Assembly (NCBI RefSeq): GCF_011759375.1
Contig: NZ_JAARML010000001.1
Location: forward strand, 1,240,001 to 1,304,000
Direction: 5' to 3'
From: Paraflavitalea devenefica
Lineage (GTDB): Bacteria; Bacteroidota; Bacteroidia; Chitinophagales; Chitinophagaceae
Length of the DNA stretch: 64,000 nucleotides
Notes under the pieces: model-generated
The model's database searches: none
What the model saw: only the letters and a program-made list of their open reading frames with translations
Told to the model about the DNA's origin: nothing
Shown here: piece by piece, positions 43,994-53,631 of the stretch
Layout: the number at the start of each line of letters is the position of its first letter
How positions within the stretch are numbered: the first letter of the stretch is position 1
Made by a program: the position numbers and the translations under genes

Positions 43994-44632
43994 TTAGTTT
44001 TTAAGCAGCCGTTCCAGGCTCACAATACCGGTGGTGAGGTTATTAATACGCAGGAGGTACATGCCTTTCTCCAGTGACGCTACATGCAGGGTTTGCAATC
44101 CCTGCAACTTATTTTGGGTAATGCGCACTTTACCATTCCCATCCATAATCTGTATGTCGAATGGAAATTCAGAACGGATGATAAGGATATTATCTACAGG
44201 ATTGGGATAAAAACGAAAGGAGATATCGCCGGCAAGAATAGCCGGAACTGTTTTTGAATATTGTGTAGCTCCCTGTTTACCGGCGAAGCGAATGCGGTAC
44301 AGGTTACGTCCTTTGGCAGGCGCATCATCTATCCATTCATACCAGATGCCGGTAGCTGATTGCTTCAGCACAGCCACAGTCTCGAAATCGCGCCCGTTAC
44401 AGCTACGCTCTACGGCTACAAACTCTGCTGCAGTGCTGTTCACCATGCGCCAATTGAGAATAACCTTTGCGTTGTCTTTAATAGCTGAAACGAGATCGGT
44501 GAGGTACAATGCTGAATCCGGCACGGCAACGGTACCAGCCGCTTCCTCCGGCGGAATCCCGGCCGAAGATTCCTGGGCAACACACAAGTAGCTGCTCAGG
44601 CTTACCAGACATATCAGCAAACCTTTGTACAT
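43994..44632 (-). CDS. Secreted protein with type IX sorting domain
   Basis: 212 residues. A signal peptide (1-19, ending CVAQ) is followed by a fibronectin-like segment (about 50-130: ILNWRMVNSTAAEFVAVERS, typical of these proteins). A type A sorting domain completes it (about 140-212), with FYPNPVDN near 137-144 and the ending GMYLLRINNLTTG. It should be exported by the Sec system, then across the outer membrane by the Por/type IX system, and anchored to the surface. No catalytic domain is present; it may be adhesive. Confidence 0.85.
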   Translation of the reverse strand: MYKGLLICLVSLSSYLCVAQESSAGIPPEEAAGTVAVPDSALYLTDLVSAIKDNAKVILNWRMVNSTAAEFVAVERSCNGRDFETVAVLKQSATGIWYEWIDDAPAKGRNLYRIRFAGKQGATQYSKTVPAILAGDISFRFYPNPVDNILIIRSEFPFDIQIMDGNGKVRITQNKLQGLQTLHVASLEKGMYLLRINNLTTGIVSLERLLKN

Positions 44633-44788
44633 TGAATTTAACGGGATGTAAAATGGAAAACAGTTATTAACAATTTCTGTGCCCGAATGTGGAAAACGCG
44701 GTATCGCTTTGAAAATTATTTACTTTCCGTTAAAGTTTCTTCAAAATCCAGTTACCTTTTCAGCCCAAAAACCTTTAATACAATAACT

Positions 44789-45250
44789 ATGTTGACATCA
44801 AGGCGAATAGACGCCCGCAAGCGGATTGCGCTGGTAGCACATGATAATAAGAAGAAGGACCTCATAGACTGGGCAGAGTTCAACAAGGTTGTTTTGGCAA
44901 AACATGAACTGATCGCAACAGGTACCACCGGCAAGCTGCTGGAAGAAAAGCTGGACCGTCCCGTAAAGAAACTATTGAGCGGCCCGCTGGGTGGCGACCA
45001 ACAGATAGGCGCCCTGATAGCCGTGGGAGAAATTGATGTGATGATCTTTTTCTGGGACCCGATGGAAGCCCAGCCCCATGATAGCGATGTGAAAGCCCTG
45101 CTGCGGGTGGCCATTGCCTGGAACTGTGTGGTAGCCTGCGACAGGTCCACCGCCGATTTCGTACTGACCTCCCCCCTGATGCAGTCAGATTATGCGGCCG
45201 CCCTGCCGGATTATACAGGTTACCTGAAGCGGCGGATCGAGAATAAATAG
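44789..45250 (+). CDS. mgsA: Methylglyoxal synthase
   Basis: 153 residues from the ATG at 44789; the upstream frame to 44687 reads a poor N-terminus. It converts dihydroxyacetone phosphate to methylglyoxal and phosphate, a bypass of glycolysis. The active-site set is complete: H18, D70 in SGPLGGD (64-70), D90, H97 and D100. The length matches the family (about 150). It sits between the T9SS protein and uvrB; no clear promoter is seen in the 156-bp gap. It is unlikely to share a role with uvrB. Confidence 0.95.
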   Translation: MLTSRRIDARKRIALVAHDNKKKDLIDWAEFNKVVLAKHELIATGTTGKLLEEKLDRPVKKLLSGPLGGDQQIGALIAVGEIDVMIFFWDPMEAQPHDSDVKALLRVAIAWNCVVACDRSTADFVLTSPLMQSDYAAALPDYTGYLKRRIENK

Positions 45251-45271
45251 GCTCAACATATACGCACGATA

Positions 45272-45290
45272 ATTGTTATAGAATAACAAT
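45272..45290. promoter_or_regulatory. 19-bp dyad directly before uvrB
   Basis: ATTGTTAT-AGA-ATAACAAT, perfect 8-bp arms, ends 2 bp before the uvrB ATG at 45293. It would overlap the transcription start or ribosome-binding region. It shares TTGTTAT/ATAACAA with the dyad at 25994-26030. It is a candidate operator. Confidence 0.6.
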
Positions 45291-45292
45291 AT

Positions 45293-47341
45293 ATGCCGTT
45301 TAAATTACATGCACCTTTTCCTCCGGCCGGAGATCAGCCGGAAGCCATCCGGCAACTGACGGAAGGCCTATTGAACGACGAAAAGCACCAGACTTTATTG
45401 GGGGTGACGGGTAGCGGTAAAACATTTACCATTGCCAATGTAATCCAGCAGGTACAGCGACCCACACTGGTACTCACCCACAACAAAACACTGGTGGCCC
45501 AGCTCTATGGTGAGTTCAAGCAGTTCTTCCCGGAAAATGCCGTAGGTTATTTTGTGAGCTATTACGATTACTACCAGCCGGAAGCCTACTTGCCGGTGAG
45601 TGATACTTATATTGAAAAAGACCTGAGCATTAATGAGGAGCTGGACAAGCTGCGCCTGCATGCCACTACAGAATTACTGAGCGGCCGTCGCGATATTATT
45701 GTAGTGGCCAGTGTAAGCTGCATTTATGGTATTGGTAACCCGGCCGAGTTTGAAAATGGTATCATCCGTATACACCAGGGACAGGTGATGTCCCGGCAGG
45801 GATTCCTGCACGGCCTGGTGAACGCCCTGTACATGAGAAGTCAGACCGATTTTACCCGTGGCACTTTCCGGGTAAAAGGCGATACGGTAGATATTAACCT
45901 GCCTTATATGGATTGGGGCTACCGCGTAACTTTCTTTGGAGACGAGATTGAAAGCATTGAAACACTGGAAATATCCAGCGGTAAACGGATCGGTACGGTG
46001 GATAATGCCGCCATCTTCCCGGCCAACCTGTACCTGGCCCCCAAAGACATGATCCAGGAGATCCTGCACGAGATACAGGATGAATGCGGCGCCCAGGTGG
46101 ACTATTTTAAACAGAATGGTAAATACATTGAAGCGCAGCGCCTGAGCGAACGGGTGAACTATGATGTGGAAATGATCCGCGAGCTGGGCTACTGTAACGG
46201 GGTGGAAAACTACTCCCGCTTCTTCGACCGGCGTATGCCGGGCACCAGGCCCTTCTGCCTGCTTGATTATTTCCCCAAGGATTTCCTCTGTGTGATTGAT
46301 GAGAGCCACCAGACGATCCCACAGATCAGCGGTATGTATGGCGGCGACAGGAGCCGTAAGCTGATACTGGTGGATTTCGGGTTCCGCCTTCCTTCTGCGT
46401 TGGATAACCGCCCCCTGAATTTCCATGAGTTTGAACGGCTGGTGGACCAGACGATTTATGTATCCGCTACGCCGGGTGATTATGAACTGGACAAGAGCGG
46501 CGGTATCGTAGTAGAACAGGTGGTTCGACCTACCGGCTTATTAGACCCTCCTATTGAAGTAAGGCCCAGCGTAAACCAGATAGATGATCTGCTGGATGAA
46601 ATTGACAAACGTGTAACGAAAGGCGACCGCGTTCTGGTCACCACCCTGACCAAGCGGATGGCCGAAGAGATGGACAAGTACCTGCACAGGATCAATATTA
46701 AATCGAAATACATTCACAGTGAGGTGGACACCCTGGAACGGGTAGAGATCCTGCGTCAGTTACGGCTGGGAGAGATAGATGTATTGGTAGGGGTAAACCT
46801 CCTGCGGGAAGGCCTGGACCTTCCGGAAGTATCATTGGTGGCCATCCTCGATGCAGACAAAGAAGGTTTCCTGCGCAATGAAAAATCGCTCACCCAAACG
46901 GCAGGCCGCGCCGCGCGTAACGTAGATGGGCTGGTTATTTTTTATGCCGATACAATGACGGAAAGCATGCAGCGCACGATTGATGAAACCACACGCCGCC
47001 GCGAAAAGCAGGTCGCCTTCAACATAGAACATAATATCACACCACGCACCGTTATAAAATCCAAAGAACAGGTGTTTGCCCAAACATCCGTACTGGACAT
47101 TAAAGGGTATGATCCGAAAAACCCCTATGCGGTGGCGCCGGACGAAGACCTGGTGATCCATGCGGCCGCCGAAGAGCAAGCTGTTTATCAAACCATCCCC
47201 CAACTGGAGAAGGCCATCGGCAAAACAAAGAAGGAGATGGAGAAGGCTGCCCGCGATCTCGACTTCATGGAAGCAGCCCGGCTAAGGGATGAAATGTTTG
47301 GCATGCAAAAGAAACTGGAAGAGTTAAAGAGCGCGAAATAA
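45293..47341 (+). CDS. uvrB: Excinuclease ABC subunit UvrB
   Basis: 682 residues. Walker A GVTGSGKT is at 37-44 and the damage-probing beta-hairpin carries YYDYYQPEAYLP (89-100). The later motifs VIDESH, LLREGLDLPEV and QTAGRAARN follow in order. The C-terminal UVR domain (about 640-680) contacts UvrC. UvrB loads at bulky lesions with UvrA and verifies damage before incision. uvrA and uvrC are not in the window. A dyad overlaps the start region, and polA follows 81 bp later on the same strand. Confidence 0.98.
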   Translation: MPFKLHAPFPPAGDQPEAIRQLTEGLLNDEKHQTLLGVTGSGKTFTIANVIQQVQRPTLVLTHNKTLVAQLYGEFKQFFPENAVGYFVSYYDYYQPEAYLPVSDTYIEKDLSINEELDKLRLHATTELLSGRRDIIVVASVSCIYGIGNPAEFENGIIRIHQGQVMSRQGFLHGLVNALYMRSQTDFTRGTFRVKGDTVDINLPYMDWGYRVTFFGDEIESIETLEISSGKRIGTVDNAAIFPANLYLAPKDMIQEILHEIQDECGAQVDYFKQNGKYIEAQRLSERVNYDVEMIRELGYCNGVENYSRFFDRRMPGTRPFCLLDYFPKDFLCVIDESHQTIPQISGMYGGDRSRKLILVDFGFRLPSALDNRPLNFHEFERLVDQTIYVSATPGDYELDKSGGIVVEQVVRPTGLLDPPIEVRPSVNQIDDLLDEIDKRVTKGDRVLVTTLTKRMAEEMDKYLHRINIKSKYIHSEVDTLERVEILRQLRLGEIDVLVGVNLLREGLDLPEVSLVAILDADKEGFLRNEKSLTQTAGRAARNVDGLVIFYADTMTESMQRTIDETTRRREKQVAFNIEHNITPRTVIKSKEQVFAQTSVLDIKGYDPKNPYAVAPDEDLVIHAAAEEQAVYQTIPQLEKAIGKTKKEMEKAARDLDFMEAARLRDEMFGMQKKLEELKSAK

Positions 47342-47422
47342 GCCTGTTTTTTGTCGCAAAACACCCGCAGAAAGCAACAATTTTTCAGGCACAGATGTGG
47401 CCATTGTTGTTAACTTAGCAGC

Positions 47423-50290
47423 ATGAGTCAAAAAGTATTTCTTCTCGACGCTTATGCACTGGTATTCCGTGCTTATTATGCACTGATACGCAATCCACGT
47501 ATTACTTCCAAAGGAAAGAACACGAATGCACAATTCGGTTTTACCAATACGTTGCTCGACCTCATTAACAATCAAAAGCCTTCCCACATGGCGGTAGCTT
47601 TTGATACCCATGCTCCTACAGAACGGCATACGGAATTTGCCGATTATAAGGCCAACCGCCAGGAAGCACCGGAAGACCTCACCGCCTCAATCCCCGATAT
47701 CAAGCGCATTATACGCGGTTTCAACATCCCCATTGTAGAATTAGACGGCTATGAAGCAGATGATGTGATCGGCACCCTGAGCAAGCAGGCCGCTAAAGAG
47801 GGTTTTGAAGTATACATGGTTACACCTGATAAAGATTACGGTCAACTGGTAGATGGAAACATCAAGATCTATAAACCCGGTTATCAGGGTGGCGATGCGG
47901 AGATATTAGGCGCGAAAGAGGTATGTGAAAAATGGAACATCAAAGAAGTGCACCAGGTAATTGATATACTCGGACTGATGGGTGATGCCGTGGATAATAT
48001 TCCGGGCATTGCAGGGGTAGGTGAAAAAACAGCGGCCAAACTGCTGGCAGAATATGGCACGCTTGAAAACGTGTTGGCCAACGCTGATAAGATCAAGGGC
48101 GCCCTCGGCGAGAAAGTACGTAATGGCAAAAATGCGGCCATCCTTTCCAAAAAGCTGGCCACGATTATTACGGATGTGCCGGTAGCTTTCCATGCAGAAG
48201 ATTTCCGCATTAAAGAAATGAACAGGGACCTGCTGCGCGAAGTGTTTACTGACCTGGAGTTTAAGACGGTAGCCAAACGGGTATTGGGTGAAGAGATTGC
48301 TGTAGTGGCCGGTAAGGCCCCCGCACCGGAAGGTGTGCAAACAGACCTGTTTGGAAATGTAGTGGAGGCAAAAGGCAAGAAGTCTGAGGTCAGGAGCCAG
48401 AAACCAGAGGGAGAGGAAGCAGGAGTGGCAGATGAAGAAAGAGTGGAAAGCAGTGAAGCGATGGTGGCTGGAAAGACCATTCATAATACACCACACAAAT
48501 ACATTTCGATTGTAGGGGATGACGCGATCAAAACACTGGTGAAGGAACTAATGGAGCAACCCGAAGTATGTTTTGATACTGAAACGACCGGCATTGACGC
48601 CAATGATGTAGAGATGGTGGGCATGAGCTTTTCCTATACACCCGGCGAAGCGTATTATGTACCCACACCAGCCGACCAGGAAGCCACCAAAACGATCCTG
48701 AAACAATTCGAGAAGCTGTTCAATAAAAAAGATATTACCTGGGTAGGCCAGAACCTGAAGTATGATATGCTGGTGCTGAAGTGGTATGGCTATGAATTGA
48801 AAGGAAATATCTTCGATACCATGCTGGCGCATTATGTGATTGAGCCGGACGGCAAACGCAGCATGGATGTAATGAGTGCCCAGTATTTAGGCTATGAACC
48901 GGTGCATATTGATGAGCTGATCGGCAAGAAAGGAAAGAACCAGGGCAATATGCGCGATGTGGCGCTGGAAAAGATCACCGACTATGCAGCAGAAGATGCC
49001 GATATTACCCTGCAACTGAAGCAGATCTTTGCGCCACTACTGAAGAAAAAGGAGGTAGAGCGTGTTTTTAATGAGGTGGAAAATCCACTGGTGAAAGTGC
49101 TCACAGATATGGAGTTTGAAGGCGTAAAGATTGATGTGGACTTTTTAAAGGAGTATTCCCTTCAACTGGATAAGGACGCGAAGCAGGCCGAAGAAAATGT
49201 ATACCAGCAGGCAGGTGTAAAGTTCAACCTGGCCTCTCCCAAACAACTCGGTGAGGTATTGTTTGAAAAACTGCAGCTTGATCCCAAAGCGAAGAAAACA
49301 AAGACCGGCCAGTACGCCACCGGCGAAGATGTGTTGTTAAAACTGGCCAATCAAAATAAGATTGTGGAAGATATCCTCGCCTTCCGGGAGCTCACCAAGC
49401 TGAAATCTACCTATGTAGATGCGCTTCCCCTGATGATCAACCGGAAAACGGGACGGGTACATACTTCCTATGCCCAGGCGGTAGCCGTTACCGGACGCCT
49501 TTCCAGCAATAACCCCAACCTGCAGAATATTCCTGTAAGAACAGAAAGGGGCAAAGAGATACGGAAAGCTTTTATTCCAAGGGACAGTGATCATATCCTG
49601 TTATCGGCAGACTACTCACAGATAGAGCTGCGTATTGTAGCCGCTATCAGCGGCGACCCGGCCATGTGCGATGCCTTTAAGCATGCCAAGGACATTCACA
49701 CAGCTACAGCCGCCAAAGTATATGGTATTGATGAAAAGGATGTGACGAAAGAGATGCGTTATAAGGCCAAGAGCGTGAACTTCGGCATTATCTACGGACA
49801 AGGTGCTTTCGGGCTGGCCGATAACCTGGGCATCAGCCGTACAGAAGCCAAGGAGATCATTGATAATTACAAGAAGCAATTTGCCAATATCCAGAAGTAC
49901 ATGGATGATACGATCAATTTTGCCCGTGAAAATGGCTATGTGCAAACGTTGGTAGGCCGCAAGCGCTGGCTGCGGGATATTAACTCTTCCAATTTCACCG
50001 TACGGGGATTTGCAGAGCGCAACGCCATTAACTCTCCCATCCAGGGTACTGCCGCAGACATGATCAAGCTGGCGATGACCAAAATTCACGAAACCTTTAA
50101 GAAACATCAGTTTAAGTCGAAAATGATCCTGCAGGTACATGACGAGTTGATCTTTGATGCTACCCGCGATGAGGTAGAGACCATCAAGCCGATCATCATA
50201 GAATGTATGCGCAATGCCCTGCCTTTACCCAATGAGGTACCGGTAGAAGCAGAGATCGGAGGCGGAGAAAACTGGCTGGAAGCACACTAA
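47423..50290 (+). CDS. polA: DNA polymerase I
   Basis: 955 residues. The 5'-3' exonuclease domain (1-290) starts LLDAYALVFRAYYAL. A linker (about 310-355) follows, then the 3'-5' exonuclease domain with intact CFDTETTG (about 380-387), so proofreading is likely. The polymerase domain (about 560-955) has motif A LSADYSQIELR and motif C QVHDELIFD. It fills gaps after excision repair and removes RNA primers. The linker carries an odd Ser-Glu-Val-Arg-Ser-Gln segment encoded by repeat-like DNA. A possible -7 box TAACTTAG lies 4 nt before the ATG. Confidence 0.98.
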   Translation: MSQKVFLLDAYALVFRAYYALIRNPRITSKGKNTNAQFGFTNTLLDLINNQKPSHMAVAFDTHAPTERHTEFADYKANRQEAPEDLTASIPDIKRIIRGFNIPIVELDGYEADDVIGTLSKQAAKEGFEVYMVTPDKDYGQLVDGNIKIYKPGYQGGDAEILGAKEVCEKWNIKEVHQVIDILGLMGDAVDNIPGIAGVGEKTAAKLLAEYGTLENVLANADKIKGALGEKVRNGKNAAILSKKLATIITDVPVAFHAEDFRIKEMNRDLLREVFTDLEFKTVAKRVLGEEIAVVAGKAPAPEGVQTDLFGNVVEAKGKKSEVRSQKPEGEEAGVADEERVESSEAMVAGKTIHNTPHKYISIVGDDAIKTLVKELMEQPEVCFDTETTGIDANDVEMVGMSFSYTPGEAYYVPTPADQEATKTILKQFEKLFNKKDITWVGQNLKYDMLVLKWYGYELKGNIFDTMLAHYVIEPDGKRSMDVMSAQYLGYEPVHIDELIGKKGKNQGNMRDVALEKITDYAAEDADITLQLKQIFAPLLKKKEVERVFNEVENPLVKVLTDMEFEGVKIDVDFLKEYSLQLDKDAKQAEENVYQQAGVKFNLASPKQLGEVLFEKLQLDPKAKKTKTGQYATGEDVLLKLANQNKIVEDILAFRELTKLKSTYVDALPLMINRKTGRVHTSYAQAVAVTGRLSSNNPNLQNIPVRTERGKEIRKAFIPRDSDHILLSADYSQIELRIVAAISGDPAMCDAFKHAKDIHTATAAKVYGIDEKDVTKEMRYKAKSVNFGIIYGQGAFGLADNLGISRTEAKEIIDNYKKQFANIQKYMDDTINFARENGYVQTLVGRKRWLRDINSSNFTVRGFAERNAINSPIQGTAADMIKLAMTKIHETFKKHQFKSKMILQVHDELIFDATRDEVETIKPIIIECMRNALPLPNEVPVEAEIGGGENWLEAH

Positions 50291-50326
50291 AAACTCCCCG
50301 GCATTCATATTGTATTTTAACGCTTT

Positions 50327-50360
50327 AGGGCTGATCCAATCCGGGTCAGCCCTTTTTATT
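50327..50360 (+). terminator. polA terminator
   Basis: 8-bp arms AGGGCTGA (50327-50334) and TCAGCCCT (50346-50353), then TTTTTATT. It lies between polA and the convergent gene ending at 50359. Confidence 0.85.
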
Positions 50361-50772
50361 AAACGGCAGTGGTGGTGGTCATGTACTGACTGAGAGCATT
50401 TTGGATACGCTGGTGATAAATAACCTGGTCATCGAGGGTTTTGCTCATGAGCTCCAGGTCGAGGTTCTTGGGATTGAGGGCCCGCAAGCCTGTATAATTT
50501 TCTTCGCTGAATAACTGATCGCGGGCAGCTTCCAGTTCGGTGATCTTCTTCCGGAAAGTTTCCTCTCCCATGAAAGGCTTATCAAGCAGGTCATTTTTGC
50601 GGGCATACTGGTGCAGATCGGCTATAAGCTGCCCGTTGAGGTTGGTAACGGCTTCAAATTTTGCAATGAGCTCCGCTCTCTTTTTCGCAGGTTTTACAAT
50701 AAAGGCTGGCCTGTAGAAAATAAAATAGCCAATAACTATCGCCACAAGTATAATGATCACAATTGGTTCCAT
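50359..50772 (-). CDS. Membrane-anchored helical protein, unknown
   Basis: 137 residues. One N-terminal membrane helix (about 4-21) is followed by a charged helical region (about 28-125). I recognise no domain. The layout of one helix then a coiled cytoplasmic or periplasmic tail could scaffold other proteins; no function can be assigned. The ATG lies 250 bp from the MscS stop, with the strong hairpin at 50940 between. Confidence 0.75.
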   Translation of the reverse strand: MEPIVIIILVAIVIGYFIFYRPAFIVKPAKKRAELIAKFEAVTNLNGQLIADLHQYARKNDLLDKPFMGEETFRKKITELEAARDQLFSEENYTGLRALNPKNLDLELMSKTLDDQVIYHQRIQNALSQYMTTTTAV

Positions 50773-50939
50773 CGGTTAGCAATCAGAAGGATGAATGAAT
50801 ACAGCACAGATAGAAAAGCTACGATTTTTTTCCTGTCTGGACCATGATTGGCAAGACTTTTTGGGCGGGAAGCAGCAAAACACAACTACTTTGACGCAGG
50901 TGTAGAAAAACAACTACAACCTGGATAACTTAATAACCG

Positions 50940-50979
50940 CAAAAGCGGTTACACCCTGGTGAAGATGTAACCGCTTTTG
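50940..50979. terminator. 14-bp-stem hairpin after the MscS gene
   Basis: CAAAAGCGGTTACA (50940-50953) and its exact complement (50966-50979). It probably ends the MscS transcript on the minus strand. A competing small hairpin AACCGC-AAAA-GCGGTT (50935-50950) shares part of the arm. The rest of 50773-51021 shows only a direct repeat of CAACTAC. Confidence 0.7.
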
Positions 50980-51021
50980 TGTATTGTTAATTTATTCCCG
51001 GCTGTTGTGCCAGGGTTTGAT

Positions 51022-53439
51022 TTAATTGACCTGCAGCTTAGCAGCATTCAGTTGCTCATGCAGCAGTATGAGTACATCGCTCTTTGCTTCTGCCGATTTA
51101 AATACGTCGGCACACCAGAAGAATGCTTTGAGATCAAAACCATCTTCATTCACTTTGGTAAAAAGCACCTGTGGTTCACGGCTTTCAAAGATGAAGCGCG
51201 AAGAAAGAATGGCCTTTTTGATAGCAGAAGATACGACTTCCATATCGCGGCTGCCGTTTATAGAAAGGTCCATCTCCAGGCGTATCTGGTTATTGGTATG
51301 GGTCCAGTTGACGATCTGTTGCGACAGGATGTCTCCATTGGGAATGATGACTTCTGCCCCATCCTGTGTAAGCAGGGTACTGGAGCGCAGGCCTATTTCC
51401 CGCACCCGGCCCGCCTTATCGCCCACTTCCACGGAATCGCCTATTTGCAGCGGCCTGTCGAAGATGAGGATGATACCGGATACGAAGTTGTTGACGATAT
51501 TCTGTAACCCGAGACCGATACCTACGCCGAGGGCGCCCAGCACAATGGTAATCTTATCTACCGGCACACCCGAGGCAGCTACCGCCAGGAGATAACCGAG
51601 GCAAAGCAGGATGAGCCTGGCGATGAGCAGCCTGGAACGTTGCCCTTTGTTGTGGACTTCGTCATCGGTACCCGTATCCCCAAAGAAATAACCTACATAT
51701 TTCTGCAGCAGGTGCGCTATCCAGATGATCATGAAGAAGAGCAGTACGCCGCCAATGGTAAAGAAGGCATTGCCGATGTGACGGGGCGAGGTGAGGAAGT
51801 CTATAAGCCCGTTCAGTACTGAGGTATAAATATTGAGGTTGGTGGTAAAAACGATGAGCCATAAAACCACCACCAGGAACAATAGCGGGCGGCGGAACCC
51901 ATTGAGCACATGCTGGTATTCGAACGGGGTTTGCACACCCCGCTTGATCCGGCTGGTCACGATCTGCAGGAGGATGGCTTCCATGACTATTTTGCTGAAT
52001 ACTGCCAGACCAATGGCCTGTGTAAAAGAAAAGATAGCTGCATTGCCCAGTATCTGCGCCAGTGAAAAGCGGCCCCATAGGTTGCAGAGAATGGACAGCA
52101 CATTCATCACATTGTGCAGAATGATCACGAACCGCAAAAACCCTTTGAGGTGAAGGTGCTCTTTCATTTTGGAAAGGAAGAGCAGACCGAATATAACGGA
52201 GAGTACGTTTAGCAGGATGAGCCAGCAACGTTGCCAGAAACCGGGATCCACCACATGGTGCATGAAAGAAAAACAGATGTACAGAATGACCATGGCTACC
52301 CAATACCAGAATAAGTTGCGCGGCCACTTTTTCCAGCAGATGATGGTGAGGATAATCAGCAGGAGGAAGTGCATGGACTCAATGTAGGCCGAAGGAGCAT
52401 GCAGATCGAAGAGTGGTGCAATAGAGAGCATCATCACAAAGGCGGCCACTATATAACCCGAGGGAAGGTATTCAAATCCCAGCCCTTTTACGAACGGCAT
52501 ACCTTCCCGGCTTTTCAGGATGCGTATGTTGCGGTAGATCCAGGCAAAGAACAGGAAACCTATGAGCAGGAGAAATAAACGTTTATTGCTGCTGTCTTTA
52601 AAATAATACCGCAGGGCTTTCCGCTCTCCCTGGTAGGCCCTGGCAAAGGAAGACCTGGCCTTTTCAGTCAGGTGGGTGGTGTCTTTTTCCCAGAAGTAAT
52701 TGTATTCCTTGCCAAAAATGCGGGCGGCAGAGGTATTGAGCAGGGTATTTATTTTTTCAAGCAGTTGTGCCGTAGTGATAGCATGCGACGAGTTTTTCGT
52801 TTGCAGGAGATTGATAGCAGCCAGACTTTCCCGCAGGTGGCGGGTACTGCTTCGCCAGTTACCCCGCATGTCTTTTAACTGCGCGCTAAACTCCAGGCGC
52901 AGGACAGAATCGCGCATTACCTGTCTTAATACCGTATCGCCTATTAATGCTTTTATGGAACTGCGCAGGGACGATAACCTGTTTTCTGTACTATCGAGTA
53001 TTTCGCGGTTGTCTTTCTGTTCCCGCTGCATATTCAGGAGCAGACTCCTGAATACCTGCAGGTTGCGGAGATTAAGGGCGCTGCTGTTGTTGAGTACATT
53101 GTCTTTTAGCACCATCAGGACCGAATCGTTGTCGGCCTGTTTGTCTTGTATATTCTGAACAGCAAGGCCAAGGTCGCTTTTGTTGTCAATGTTATCCAGT
53201 ATGACATAGGCTTTTTCGATCTGGAGCTGGTAGTCACTGGAGGTGAGCTTGGCCGAGTCGGCAAAGAGGGAAGCCATGCCGCCGCCTCTTCTGCGGGTGG
53301 TATCGGATGCCTGTCTGGCTGTATCGGAGCGGCCCCGGAAATTGTCTTGTCTGGAACGTGTAGTGTCCTGGGCGGTTGCTGCCAGGGTTAGTAAAAAAAG
53401 GATAATACCTGCCACCTGGTGGCGCCAGCGGTTTTTCAT
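51022..53439 (-). CDS. Mechanosensitive channel, large MscS family
   Basis: 805 residues from the ATG at 53439, which starts a signal peptide ending TAQ; a Met 26 codons upstream would precede it poorly. The order is a long periplasmic helical region (about 60-300), about ten membrane helices (about 310-620), then the MscS core: pore helix with GLGLQNIVNNFVSGIILIFDRP, beta domain SVEVGDKAGRVREIGLRSSTL, and the C-terminal alpha-beta part. It opens when membrane tension rises and releases solutes. The layout resembles MscK/MscM. It stands alone. Confidence 0.92.
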   Translation of the reverse strand: MKNRWRHQVAGIILFLLTLAATAQDTTRSRQDNFRGRSDTARQASDTTRRRGGGMASLFADSAKLTSSDYQLQIEKAYVILDNIDNKSDLGLAVQNIQDKQADNDSVLMVLKDNVLNNSSALNLRNLQVFRSLLLNMQREQKDNREILDSTENRLSSLRSSIKALIGDTVLRQVMRDSVLRLEFSAQLKDMRGNWRSSTRHLRESLAAINLLQTKNSSHAITTAQLLEKINTLLNTSAARIFGKEYNYFWEKDTTHLTEKARSSFARAYQGERKALRYYFKDSSNKRLFLLLIGFLFFAWIYRNIRILKSREGMPFVKGLGFEYLPSGYIVAAFVMMLSIAPLFDLHAPSAYIESMHFLLLIILTIICWKKWPRNLFWYWVAMVILYICFSFMHHVVDPGFWQRCWLILLNVLSVIFGLLFLSKMKEHLHLKGFLRFVIILHNVMNVLSILCNLWGRFSLAQILGNAAIFSFTQAIGLAVFSKIVMEAILLQIVTSRIKRGVQTPFEYQHVLNGFRRPLLFLVVVLWLIVFTTNLNIYTSVLNGLIDFLTSPRHIGNAFFTIGGVLLFFMIIWIAHLLQKYVGYFFGDTGTDDEVHNKGQRSRLLIARLILLCLGYLLAVAASGVPVDKITIVLGALGVGIGLGLQNIVNNFVSGIILIFDRPLQIGDSVEVGDKAGRVREIGLRSSTLLTQDGAEVIIPNGDILSQQIVNWTHTNNQIRLEMDLSINGSRDMEVVSSAIKKAILSSRFIFESREPQVLFTKVNEDGFDLKAFFWCADVFKSAEAKSDVLILLHEQLNAAKLQVN

Positions 53440-53631
53440 ACTGTTGATTTTTGCTGACGCTAAGCTATAAAAAGAAAGCCTGTATTTCAAGATTTGCAGC
53501 TTGCAAACATTCAACATATTTGCCTTACCCTTAAATGATCAACAAGCAATCCGGAGAGAGCCTTGAGATTTTCTAAATCTGCCCTTGTCCAACTTTTATT
53601 GTTTTAATTTCACCCGTTTAAATGCCTGATT

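Noticed and set aside
45674..46426. Open frame on the minus strand inside uvrB (250 codons)
   Set aside because: Antisense to uvrB in a well-conserved region; no family match and no start signal.
47884..48496. Two long overlapping minus-strand frames inside polA
   Set aside because: Shadow frames of the linker and exonuclease part of polA; low-complexity Ser-rich or Cys/His-rich translations.
51662..52327. Minus-strand frame of 221 codons inside the MscS gene
   Set aside because: Same strand but another frame of the MscS gene; Pro/His-rich translation with no family.
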